The notes under the pieces were generated by a model. That model did no database searches and was not told the DNA's origin. It saw only the letters and a list, made by a program, of their open reading frames with translations. The translations under genes were made by a program, and so were the position numbers. This document shows, in pieces, positions 7,224-14,798 of a stretch of 26,917 bases of DNA; within the stretch, counting starts at the first letter, position 1, and the number at the start of each line of letters is the position of its first letter. Source of the DNA: JAAEEP01 sp035529155 (GTDB lineage Archaea > Thermoplasmatota > Thermoplasmata > Methanomassiliicoccales > JAAEEP01); assembly GCA_035529155.1 (NCBI GenBank), contig DATKXF010000002.1, positions 1-26,917 on the forward strand, in the 5' to 3' direction.

Positions 7224-8402
7224 CTAGCGCCCCCTGCGCCGGTCAAGGCGCTCCTCCTTCTTCTCCATGACCCTTCGCTCAAGGCGTTCCATCAGCTGGA
7301 TGGTCGTGCGAGTGATGTTCCAGTCGACTGCCTTGGCCACGTAGACTTTGTACTCGGTGGTGAGCCTTCCAGAGAGACTATACTTGGCCGAGTTTCCCCT
7401 CTCATGGTACTTGGAGACGTGCATGGTGAAAAGCATGGGGCGGGTGACCTTCGCGATTTTGGCCATACCGGCCTGTATCTCTTTCTCCATGACATCGAGT
7501 TCCCTGCGGTCCTCTTCCTCCAGGCCAGTGATCTGCATATAGACCATGTCCCTTTCTCTTAGGGAGGCAACTAACTCTACCATATCGTAGTTGGTCACGA
7601 TGCCAACTATTTCTTTTCCCATGAGCACCGGAAGGGTGGATATGTTCTTTTCAAGCATGATGCCGACAGCTTCGCCAAGCGTGGTGTCCGGTGATACGGT
7701 GGTCGGTGAGTTGACGGCAAGGGACTCGACCTTGATCTCCACCGGGGAGCTGTTCCCAGTTATCTCCCCAACCGTCTGCTTCTGCTTCTCTCTCCAGTTG
7801 TATCGAACGATATCCTTCACGCCCAAGATCGCGGTGAGCCTACCTTCATCATCAATAACGGGAAGGGTTCTGATATCGAGATTGCGCATAAGCTCCACCG
7901 CGTCCCTGACCGCGTCATCCTCCTTGACGGTCTGGACATCTTCGGTCATGATGTCCGCCACGACAAGGTTCCTGAGGTCCTTGATCTGGGGTATGACCTT
8001 GATAATGTCCACCCTGGACACTATTCCAACTATCTTGTGTCCCCTGACCACGGGCATCTGCCTGTAGCCGGTCGAGACCATGTGCTCCGCAACCTCCGTC
8101 AGAGGTGTGTCGGTTCTCACCTCTGGTGGGGATTCCATGACCGAGCGTGCCTTCGTGGTCACGGCTACGGTCTTCCTCCTGAGGAGGGTACCGAAGCTCA
8201 CGATTCCTGCCATTCCGTTCGCATCGAGCACGGGGATTTCGTGCAGATCCTGGGATTTCATCTTGGCTAGGACGTCGTAGAGCGGAGTGTCCACATCAAC
8301 TGTGTCGAACTCCTCACTCATCATGCCACTCAGCCCCTTCGAATCGATCTTGGACCTGAGTATCTCTCTCTTTTTGATACCTTCTAGTTCCTCAACACCC
8401 AT
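7224..8402 (-). CDS. Four-CBS protein with HPF/RaiA-like C-terminal domain
   Basis: 392 residues. The ATG at 8402 is chosen because GAGGAG (8411-8416) lies 8 nt before it; a GTG at 8411 would overlap that site. Four CBS motifs span about 24-77, 86-137, 148-202 and 226-281, each with the (L/M)PV...GI(V/L) pattern; tandem CBS pairs bind adenosine nucleotides. Residues ~320-392 (FTMHVSKYHERGNSAKYSLS, then YVAKAVDWNITRTTIQLMERLERRV and a very basic tail) resemble the S30AE/HPF fold of ribosome hibernation factors. A nucleotide-gated ribosome-binding or dimerising factor is a reasonable inference, since CBS-containing archaeal hibernation factors have been described. It lies between glyS and valS with its own palindrome-bearing promoter. 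Confidence 0.82.
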   Translation of the reverse strand: MGVEELEGIKKREILRSKIDSKGLSGMMSEEFDTVDVDTPLYDVLAKMKSQDLHEIPVLDANGMAGIVSFGTLLRRKTVAVTTKARSVMESPPEVRTDTPLTEVAEHMVSTGYRQMPVVRGHKIVGIVSRVDIIKVIPQIKDLRNLVVADIMTEDVQTVKEDDAVRDAVELMRNLDIRTLPVIDDEGRLTAILGVKDIVRYNWREKQKQTVGEITGNSSPVEIKVESLAVNSPTTVSPDTTLGEAVGIMLEKNISTLPVLMGKEIVGIVTNYDMVELVASLRERDMVYMQITGLEEEDRRELDVMEKEIQAGMAKIAKVTRPMLFTMHVSKYHERGNSAKYSLSGRLTTEYKVYVAKAVDWNITRTTIQLMERLERRVMEKKEERLDRRRGR

Positions 8403-8417
8403 TCCAATCACTCCTCA

Positions 8418-8437
8418 CGATCGGGCAGACCCGATCG
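8418..8437. promoter_or_regulatory. Perfect 8-bp inverted repeat at the CBS-HPF promoter
   Basis: CGATCGGG and CCCGATCG flank a 4-nt spacer (CAGA). On the minus strand the repeat lies directly between a TATA-like TCATATTTC (about 8438-8446) and the Shine-Dalgarno GAGGAG (8411-8416), so it fills the space between the TBP site and the expected transcription start. There is no T-run after it, which argues against a terminator. It is a candidate operator. Confidence 0.55.
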
Positions 8438-8535
8438 AAATATGATTCACTCTGAATAAATCGTTCATGCGTTTCCAGGGGGTTATCCCTTTGAAGGGTC
8501 GAACGCAATACGTTTTCCTCCTGGCCGGGGATGGA

Positions 8536-10248
8536 TCACTCGCCCTCGAGCATCTCCCCGATATCGTTGAACTCCAAACCGTAGAGCAGAGCCCCGACCA
8601 CCTCGGGTACGTCATCGGTATGGATCCTTACCTGCTCCGCCGTGTCGCGGTCCCTTATGGTTACGGTACCGTTCTCAAGGGTCTCATAGTCTACGGTGAT
8701 GCACCACGGAGTTCCAATCTCATCCATTCTCGCATATCTACGCCCAATGGATCCCGAGTCGTCGTAGTATGTGGAGATCCCGCTCAAACGGAGATCCTCA
8801 TCCACCTCCATGGCCTTCTCCTCAAGACCGTCTCGGGACATCAGTGGGAATAAGCCCACCTTGATGGGAGCAACCTCAGGCTTGAGCTTGAGAACGATAT
8901 AACCGTCCTCCTTCTTGGTGAAGGCATGCTCCATCACAGTGAACAGGATCCTGTCCAGTCCATGGGAGGGTTCGATTACGTGGGGTATGAACTTATCCCC
9001 AGAGACCTTCTCCTTCACCGTGGCGACCTCAAAGAACTTGGGATCGATGACGATATTCTCTCCATCCACCTCAACTGTGATGGGTTCCTCTGCATTGGAG
9101 GGGGTCATCTCCTCCAAGGCCTTGCCGATCTTTGCCGATTTGGCCTTGAACTCCGGGCCCAGCAGACCAAACTTGGGCTTGATGACCTCTCTCTCGATCT
9201 CCTTCGACTCGTCGAACCGTTTGAAGGCGGTCATATCGGCCTTGGAATACTCTATGTGGCGGGATAAGTCCCAGCTTCCTCGGTCAGCAATTCCAACCAG
9301 CTCTGTCCACCCGTAGGAAAGTAGGGCCTCAGCATCCCAGCAGTCGCAGGCATAGTGGGCCATCTCAGAGGAGAGATGCTGTCTGAAACGCATCCTTTCT
9401 GGGTCCACGCCGACCATCTTCAGGAACTCGGAGGTGAACCACATGAAGTAGGCGATGGTCTGGTGGGCGATGATGCCTTTTTCCACCGCCTCGCTGACGC
9501 TCATCTTCAGCTCCTCGCCGTCCTGTGGAACCAGATTGAGAATCTCGTCCTTGATGTCTTCAAAGGCGTCCCAGCTCTTGTCCTCAGGGTCCACGAAAAG
9601 CTCTGCCTCCATCATGTTGAACTCCCTGAGGCGGATCATTCCCTGCCTTGGAGAGATCTCGTTGCGGTAACCTCTCCCGATCTGGATGACTCCGAAGGGA
9701 AGCTTCTCCCGCATGTAGCGGTAGAATGGAATGTAGTTCACGAATATGCCCTGGGCGGTCTCTGGACGAAGGTAGCCCACGCGCCCGGAGCCGGGACCGA
9801 TGGTGGTCCTGAACATGAGGTTGAACTCCTCGGGAGGGGTCAGCTCACCCCCGCACTCGGGACACTTAACATCATTCTTCAGCATCAGGGAATGCATCTC
9901 CTCCTTGGAGAGCGAATCCGGATTTGGATGGTAATCGGTGATCATATGGTCCGCTCTGTAGCTCTCCTGGCATCCCCTGCAGGAGACTATGGCGTCAGAG
10001 AATTCGTCAACGTGACCCGAGGCCTTGAAGACCATCTCCGGCCCTATGGTCGGTCCATCGATCTCTATGAATCCCTCGCCCAAGGTGTAGGCGTTGCGCC
10101 ATACCTCAATTATGTTGTTCTTGAGCCCTATACCGAGAGGGCCGTAGTCGTACATTCCTGCCACGCCGCCGTAGATCTCGTAGGCGGGCCACAGGTACCC
10201 TCTACGCTTGCAAAGCGAAAGAACGTCCGAAGCATCAACCATTTTCAT
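8536..10248 (-). CDS. glyS: Glycyl-tRNA synthetase, archaeal/eukaryal type
   Basis: 570 residues, a class II synthetase charging tRNA-Gly, whose gene is also here. Visible: N-terminal LCKRRGYLWPAYEIYGG with YDYGPLG, two CxxC pairs (90/93 and 129/132), motif 2 GRGYRNEISPRQG (191-203) followed by RLREF, an insertion with LGPEFK (363-368), motif 3 EPSHGLDRILF (426-436), and an anticodon-binding domain (~455-560). This is the dimeric alpha2 GlyRS of archaea and eukaryotes, not the bacterial alpha2beta2 form. It is the last gene of a four-gene operon: its ATG (10248-10246) overlaps the TGA of the CBS gene as ATGA, implying coupled translation; a second in-frame ATG lies at 10242. Confidence 0.96.
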   Translation of the reverse strand: MKMVDASDVLSLCKRRGYLWPAYEIYGGVAGMYDYGPLGIGLKNNIIEVWRNAYTLGEGFIEIDGPTIGPEMVFKASGHVDEFSDAIVSCRGCQESYRADHMITDYHPNPDSLSKEEMHSLMLKNDVKCPECGGELTPPEEFNLMFRTTIGPGSGRVGYLRPETAQGIFVNYIPFYRYMREKLPFGVIQIGRGYRNEISPRQGMIRLREFNMMEAELFVDPEDKSWDAFEDIKDEILNLVPQDGEELKMSVSEAVEKGIIAHQTIAYFMWFTSEFLKMVGVDPERMRFRQHLSSEMAHYACDCWDAEALLSYGWTELVGIADRGSWDLSRHIEYSKADMTAFKRFDESKEIEREVIKPKFGLLGPEFKAKSAKIGKALEEMTPSNAEEPITVEVDGENIVIDPKFFEVATVKEKVSGDKFIPHVIEPSHGLDRILFTVMEHAFTKKEDGYIVLKLKPEVAPIKVGLFPLMSRDGLEEKAMEVDEDLRLSGISTYYDDSGSIGRRYARMDEIGTPWCITVDYETLENGTVTIRDRDTAEQVRIHTDDVPEVVGALLYGLEFNDIGEMLEGE

Positions 10249-11093
10249 TCCTCTGCTAGAATGGAGACCACATCAATGTCGTATATCCTAGCGAGTAATC
10301 TATCTTTCGAATCACGGACGGGTAGCTGACCGAAATCGTTCTTCCTCATAATCCTGGCCGCCTCTGAGACGGTGGTCTTCTTGAACACCGTGGTGGGACA
10401 TGGCACCATTATCTCTTTGACTGGTAGACCGGGGATCTCGATCTTGGAGACCTCGTACCACAGCTTCATGACATTGCGAAGGCCCTCCCAAGACCAGTCA
10501 TCTTCGTCCTGCCCGATGCCCAGATCGGATATGGCGACAGAGCCGTTGATGTGGGACTTGTTGAAGATGTCCCTATCTGTGAGTATGCCAGCTAGCCGTC
10601 CGCCGTCATCTAGCACCGGGAGCGCACTGGCCTTGCTTACCTTGAAGGTGACCAATGCCACGGCCAAGGGGGCGTCCTGGTATATTGGTATGCAGGGAGA
10701 TGAGATAACACTCTCCACCGTCGCGTCCGTTCCGACCTTCTCCACTACCTCAAGCAGGTTCGTGGGTGTAACGATTCCCACGAGCTTGTCGCCCTCGACC
10801 ACAGGCAGGTGCTTGACTTTCCCCTTGAGGAAGATCCTCGCTGCCTGGTTCACTGTATCCTTGGGGGTGATGATCTCAGGTTTCCTATTCATGATGAGAG
10901 CCAACTGATCCTCATCTGGCTTTTCGAATATGTTCTGCCTGGTGATCATTCCCGCGAGGGATCCGTCACTCCTTTTGACCACGGGGAGGCCAGTGAGATT
11001 GTGCTTCACCATTATCTTGAGGACCTCGTTCCTGCTGCCCGGAATCTGGGCAACGATGGGGTTGGTGGTCATTACCTCTTCTATTAGGACCAT
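10245..11093 (-). CDS. Four-CBS domain regulatory protein
   Basis: 282 residues made almost wholly of CBS motifs at about 1-56, 64-118, 125-180 and 224-282. A non-CBS linker (~181-222, acidic, with DEDDWSWEGL) separates the third and fourth. No catalytic domain is attached, so it probably senses AMP/ATP or a related ligand and acts through a partner. The start is ATG 11093, sharing one base with the TGA of the upstream usp gene (TGATG); a TTG one codon earlier is less likely. It overlaps glyS by ATGA. Its position between usp and glyS suggests a link between energy state and translation; this is inference. Confidence 0.88.
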   Translation of the reverse strand: MVLIEEVMTTNPIVAQIPGSRNEVLKIMVKHNLTGLPVVKRSDGSLAGMITRQNIFEKPDEDQLALIMNRKPEIITPKDTVNQAARIFLKGKVKHLPVVEGDKLVGIVTPTNLLEVVEKVGTDATVESVISSPCIPIYQDAPLAVALVTFKVSKASALPVLDDGGRLAGILTDRDIFNKSHINGSVAISDLGIGQDEDDWSWEGLRNVMKLWYEVSKIEIPGLPVKEIMVPCPTTVFKKTTVSEAARIMRKNDFGQLPVRDSKDRLLARIYDIDVVSILAEE

Positions 11094-11536
11094 CAATCTT
11101 CCTCCGAGGACGCCCGAACAACGAGAACTGGACAGTACGCATGGCGCACGACACGCTCCGCCACGCTTCCCAGTAACAACTTGGACATGCCTGTTCTTCC
11201 CAGGGTACCCATAACGATGACATCGTTGTTCTTGGAGGCTTCAACGATCTTCTTCACAGGCGAACCCTCCTCCATCATGGTCGTGACCTCCACCCCGATC
11301 TCATTCCCCTTGTCCTTGACGTAATCAAGTGCATCATTCCCCTCCTTCTCCAAGAGGGAGTAGACGTTGACAATGGTGGAGTCCATCGGGAAATTGACGA
11401 ACGATGTCTGGTCGACCACATACATGGCGGTGACCTTGGCGTTACAAAGCTTGGCTAGATGGATCCCCTTATGGATGGCTGCTTTCGTATACTCGCTTCC
11501 GTCAGTTGGTATCAGTATTCTACCGAACAGGCTCAC
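11093..11536 (-). CDS. Universal stress protein (UspA family)
   Basis: 147 residues, one Usp domain. The N-terminal strand ILIPTDGSEYTKAA and the C-terminal nucleotide-binding loop GTLGRTGMSKLLLGS (G-2x-G-9x-G-S) are intact, which marks the ATP-binding subclass. Usp proteins are small cytoplasmic dimers tied to stress and energy limitation. The start is GTG at 11536, overlapping the TGA of the amidohydrolase gene as GTGA and preceded by AGGAGG. It is the second gene of the amidohydrolase-usp-CBS-glyS operon. Confidence 0.93.
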   Translation of the reverse strand: MSLFGRILIPTDGSEYTKAAIHKGIHLAKLCNAKVTAMYVVDQTSFVNFPMDSTIVNVYSLLEKEGNDALDYVKDKGNEIGVEVTTMMEEGSPVKKIVEASKNNDVIVMGTLGRTGMSKLLLGSVAERVVRHAYCPVLVVRASSEED

Positions 11537-12606
11537 CTCGGTTCCCTCCTTGTTTTATTGCCCTTTATCACCAGGAGTGGATTTGCCGATGCCGAGCGAA
11601 GTACTAAATCAGTCACGGCTTCCCCCCTCCTAGGTCCAATTACCAATAGGTCGCAGGGCGACCCGGGCTGGATACCTATTGGTTCATTCAGTTTTAAAAT
11701 CTTTCGGCCATTCTCAATGACCATTCGAAGGACTGGGTCCACTCTGCCGTGACCCTGCTGTCTGAGAATTCGTCCCGCGAACTCCATCTCCGTCAGCACG
11801 TCTGGTAGTGAAATCATCGCGTTGTCCGTGCCCAGGGCGATGGTGATGCCCGCATCGAGCATCCTTGCCAGTGGGGGCTCTCTGCCGAAGAAGAGGTTTG
11901 AGCGCGGGCAGACCACCACGGGCACTCCACGATCGGCGCATGCCTCCAGGTCAGAATCCGTGGCCATTGTCATGTGCACAAGGTAGTCCGGCTTGAGGTC
12001 CAGTATCAGGTCTATATCCTCGTGTATCCTCTCGCTTGCGTGGAGTGCGAACATCTTTCCGCGATGATGGGTAATATCAGCAACATCCATCAGTTCCGGG
12101 TAATCCCAATCGGAGATGCTCGATATGCCCACCCCGTCCACTAACGAGAGGAGGGTATCCATCTCCTCTCGATCGAACCTGAGTTCGGAGGGTCTGCCCA
12201 TTACCACGGGATGAGCCCCTCCCCATTCGCCCTGGCATAGGAGACGTGACCCGTCTATTCCAGATTCTCTGAAGTCAGCGAAGGCCGAAACGCCTCGCTG
12301 GAACATGAGTTCTGACGCCTCGCGAAAGGTATCGCATAGATCCTTCGAGCTCATGGAACGAAGCATTCGGTGCTTGAGTCCATCCGGAGGGGCAACCAGT
12401 TCCTCGAGGGACAGTGACAAATCCACCGGAATGCGTAGATCTGCAACGTGGGTATGGGTATTGATGAGCGTTGGAGTCACGATGCCCTTTGCAATGCAGG
12501 ATGGGGGCTGTCCACGTTCTACCTCGACGATGACGCCGTCTTCGAACCCCACATAACCTTCCACGAATCCTTCAAGTGTGAGGATTGTCCCGGCCACGTA
12601 TTCCAT
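11533..12606 (-). CDS. Amidohydrolase-superfamily metal-dependent deaminase/hydrolase
   Basis: 357 residues from the ATG at 12606. A longer frame to 12678 exists, but its first 24 codons would translate the promoter: a TATATTATATC box is centred 25 nt upstream of 12606, with no Shine-Dalgarno, indicating a leaderless start. Metal and catalytic signatures of the SsnA/TrzN/adenosine-deaminase-like branch are present: NTHTHVAD (HxH), ALHASE (His), LVHMTM (His) and LGTDNAM (Asp). It is shorter than typical SAH/5'-deoxyadenosine deaminases (~420), so the substrate is unknown; a nucleoside or cytosine-like compound is possible. It heads the operon that leads to glyS and is divergent from the ferredoxin gene. 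Confidence 0.82.
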   Translation of the reverse strand: MEYVAGTILTLEGFVEGYVGFEDGVIVEVERGQPPSCIAKGIVTPTLINTHTHVADLRIPVDLSLSLEELVAPPDGLKHRMLRSMSSKDLCDTFREASELMFQRGVSAFADFRESGIDGSRLLCQGEWGGAHPVVMGRPSELRFDREEMDTLLSLVDGVGISSISDWDYPELMDVADITHHRGKMFALHASERIHEDIDLILDLKPDYLVHMTMATDSDLEACADRGVPVVVCPRSNLFFGREPPLARMLDAGITIALGTDNAMISLPDVLTEMEFAGRILRQQGHGRVDPVLRMVIENGRKILKLNEPIGIQPGSPCDLLVIGPRRGEAVTDLVLRSASANPLLVIKGNKTRREPR

Positions 12607-12622
12607 CGACGGTGGAATTGCA

Positions 12623-12638
12623 GATATAATATATTTAA
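12623..12638 (-). promoter_or_regulatory. TATA box of the amidohydrolase-usp-CBS-glyS operon
   Basis: TTAAATATATTATATC on the minus strand is centred ~25 nt before ATG 12606. It decides the start of the first gene and drives the whole operon. Confidence 0.65.
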
Positions 12639-12663
12639 CCTGATAGGCGTTCGTTCGGAAACG

Positions 12664-12671
12664 ATTATATA
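12664..12671 (+). promoter_or_regulatory. TATA box of ferredoxin gene
   Basis: ATTATATA is centred ~37 nt before ATG 12705, with AAGGTG (12693-12698) between as a Shine-Dalgarno site, so this transcript has a short leader. It is divergent from the neighbouring minus-strand TATA box 30 bp away. Confidence 0.6.
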
Positions 12672-12704
12672 CGGCCATTTTATTTGGCGGGACAAGGTGT
12701 TAAC

Positions 12705-12875
12705 ATGGTTGCCAAGATCAACGAAGATGAGTGTGTCGGTTGCGGTGCTTGCGAGGACGCCTGCCCCGTCGGTGCGATCACCGTGGACGATATAGCCGTG
12801 GTGGATGCCGATGAGTGCACCGACTGCGCCACCTGTGTCGATGAGTGTCCCAACGACGCCATCGAGGTCGACTGA
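12705..12875 (+). CDS. 2x[4Fe-4S] ferredoxin
   Basis: 56 residues from ATG 12705, which follows AAGGTG by 6 nt; an in-frame TTG at 12684 would add seven residues and lacks a ribosome-binding site. Two cluster motifs, CVGCGACEDACP and CTDCATCVDECP, each CxxCxxCxxxC-P, make this a bacterial-type 8Fe-8S ferredoxin. It is strongly acidic apart from the N-terminal Lys. It carries low-potential electrons in the cytoplasm. The likely partner enzyme, a ferredoxin-NADP reductase, is encoded about 0.9 kb away. T-runs around 12946-12951 and 12973-12977 probably end transcription. Confidence 0.95.
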   Translation: MVAKINEDECVGCGACEDACPVGAITVDDIAVVDADECTDCATCVDECPNDAIEVD

Positions 12876-13000
12876 TTATAATCGCCTTCACCAATCTCTG
12901 GGTAAAGGATTCGACCTAAACCATTTCCCCTTCGGGACATTTGATTTTTTACCTTTAGCCTATCCAGGTAGGTTTTTCTCTTTCTCGTAATTCTGAGTCA

Positions 13001-13013
13001 TGGATTAAAAAGG
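13001..13013 (+). promoter_or_regulatory. TATA-like box of PrsW-like gene
   Basis: TGGATTAAAAAGG is centred ~27 nt before ATG 13035 with no Shine-Dalgarno in between, which fits leaderless transcription. Confidence 0.55.
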
Positions 13014-13034
13014 GGTTACCCCATCGGCCCATGA

Positions 13035-13778
13035 ATGGACCCAGAGGGGTTTTGGACAGTGATATTGCTGATCTTGGTGGCATTCATTCCCACCATCGTG
13101 TTCATGGCTTGGTTTAGAGCGACTGGAAAAAGGACACGGGAACCGTGGTCAGTTGTCATCATGTCCTACCTATTCGGTGCCATCGGTGCGATCATCATTG
13201 CCCTTGCTCTGGAGATGGGAGCCATGGCCTTTCTCTCCAGCCCTATCGTACGGGAGTACGACATCTTCGCCTTAGATCCCACCGCCCTCACCTTCATCAT
13301 GGTTATCGTGGTAGCCCCTATCGTCGAGGAGGCAGCTAAGGCACTAGGAGTTTCCAAGAGTATGACACGAACCCTAGGGACGCCAAGAAGCGGCCTGGTG
13401 CTGGGAGCGGCTGCAGGATTGGGGTTTGCTGCCACCGAGAACCTACTGTACGAGGGTGGGGCTCTCATGGAGGGCGGGATGACCGCCTTCATCGCAATTG
13501 CGGTGGTCAGGACGTTCTCCTCGGCTCTGATGCACGCTTCGGCGACATCGGTTTCTGGTTATGGAATTGCAAAATCATCCCTAGGTGGAGGTTCATGGCT
13601 CCCCTACTATCTGTTGGCTGTGATTATGCACGCCTCGTTCAATCTTTTCGCATCCTTTGGTGAATTGTTCAAGGACACGCTAGGCGAGACAGCGGCGTTG
13701 ATCGGGCTGATCTTTGCCTTCGTTCTGGTAATAGCATCGGTAACATGGATAAGGAGAAGGATCAGTTCCCTATCCTGA
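13035..13778 (+). CDS. PrsW-family intramembrane metalloprotease
   Basis: 247 residues with about seven to eight hydrophobic spans. PrsW/CAAX-protease-like signatures occur in the right order: APIVEEAAK (EExxK, ~94-102), GLGFAATENLLY (~128-139), LMHASATSVSG (~164-174) and IMHASFNLF (~196-204). In Bacillus, PrsW cleaves an anti-sigma factor inside the membrane; archaea have no such sigma system, so the substrate here is unknown. The conserved Glu and His residues expected for metal binding are kept, so it should be active. Its last 9 bases overlap the end of the convergent reductase gene. Confidence 0.9.
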   Translation: MDPEGFWTVILLILVAFIPTIVFMAWFRATGKRTREPWSVVIMSYLFGAIGAIIIALALEMGAMAFLSSPIVREYDIFALDPTALTFIMVIVVAPIVEEAAKALGVSKSMTRTLGTPRSGLVLGAAAGLGFAATENLLYEGGALMEGGMTAFIAIAVVRTFSSALMHASATSVSGYGIAKSSLGGGSWLPYYLLAVIMHASFNLFASFGELFKDTLGETAALIGLIFAFVLVIASVTWIRRRISSLS

Positions 13779-14717
13779 TTTTGCCCAGTAGGGATTCTTG
13801 ATGAACTTGTAGGCCGTGTTGGCAGCGGTAGCGGCCTCTCCACATCCGGTCACGATCTGTTTGTACTTACCGGGATAGGCGACGATGTCACCGCAGGCGA
13901 AAACACCTGTTCTGGAAGTGCGCATCTCGGGGTCCACCACAATCTGTGTGCCTTCAAGCTTGACACCCCACTTCTTCAACTCTTCGAGCTCCGGTATGAA
14001 TCCGATATTGATGACAACCAGATCGACATTGAGGATCAATTCATCATCTTTGTCCGCAACTCTGATGACCACTTCCTCGACCACTTCATTACCCCGTATT
14101 TCCTCTATCTGGCCATTCATGATGACCTGAATGCTGGATTTCTCAACCTGCTCCACGATTCCCTCGTCGGCCCGAAACTTCTCCCTCCTGTGGAGGATAT
14201 ATGTATCGGCAACCTGCGAAGCGATCAAGGCTATCTCGAGAGCGCTGTTCCCCCCACCGACGAACAGGACCCTCTTGTCGAGCAAGGTGTCCTTTTCTGG
14301 GATCTTATAGGTGACGCCCTTTCCGTAGAATTCATCCTCACCCTTAACGCCCAGTTTCCTTGGCTTGAACGATCCAATACCAGCCGCGATGATCACCGCC
14401 TTGCAGGGGTAATCCTTCTTATCGCTTCTCACCAGAAGCTGGCCTTCATTATCGATGATGTCTATTACCTTCTCATCCTCGTGTATCTCACAGCCCATGT
14501 GCTGGGCATGCGTGATCATTCTCTCCGCCAGCTTCCTTGCCTGAGTCATTACGAATCCAGGGTAATTGGCAATACCCTTGTCAGGATACAGGCTGGTAAG
14601 CTGTCCACCCGCCTCTCCAGCATCTAGTATAAGGGTGGTGAGCTTTCTCGATCTAGAATAGACACCGGCGGTAAGACCGGCGGGTCCCGCACCGATGATG
14701 ACCAGGTCATGGCTCAT
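13770..14717 (-). CDS. Ferredoxin-NADP+ reductase, thioredoxin-reductase-like type 2
   Basis: 315 residues. The FAD-binding GAGPAGL (9-15) and a second Rossmann motif VGGGNSALE (153-161) with HRREKFR (176-182), typical of NADPH binders, give a thioredoxin-reductase-like fold. The redox CxxC is absent: where TrxB has GVSYCATCDG, this has GVTYKIPEKD (~134-143). GGQLTSLYPDK (38-47) is characteristic of the YumC-type FNR. It should move electrons between NADP(H) and ferredoxin, and a ferredoxin gene lies nearby. Thioredoxin reductase is therefore unlikely despite overall similarity. No Shine-Dalgarno is seen; a weak TATA-like GTTTATGG lies ~30 nt upstream. Confidence 0.87.
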   Translation of the reverse strand: MSHDLVIIGAGPAGLTAGVYSRSRKLTTLILDAGEAGGQLTSLYPDKGIANYPGFVMTQARKLAERMITHAQHMGCEIHEDEKVIDIIDNEGQLLVRSDKKDYPCKAVIIAAGIGSFKPRKLGVKGEDEFYGKGVTYKIPEKDTLLDKRVLFVGGGNSALEIALIASQVADTYILHRREKFRADEGIVEQVEKSSIQVIMNGQIEEIRGNEVVEEVVIRVADKDDELILNVDLVVINIGFIPELEELKKWGVKLEGTQIVVDPEMRTSRTGVFACGDIVAYPGKYKQIVTGCGEAATAANTAYKFIKNPYWAKSG

Positions 14718-14798
14718 TGGTCCATTTTATTCAATTGACTGCCCATAAACCTTGCTGTCCCTGGAAAAGGTTACATATCTACAAACAAATGAAATCGC

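Noticed and set aside
9355..10329. 324-codon open frame on the plus strand
   Set aside because: It is wholly antisense to glyS, whose class II motifs are unmistakable, and its product is low-complexity His/Val/Leu-rich without a known domain.
12606..12678. Longer N-terminus for the amidohydrolase
   Set aside because: Those codons translate an A/T-rich promoter with a clear TATA box and overlap the divergent ferredoxin promoter.
13770..14717. Annotation as thioredoxin reductase
   Set aside because: The essential CxxC is absent and FNR-type signatures are present.
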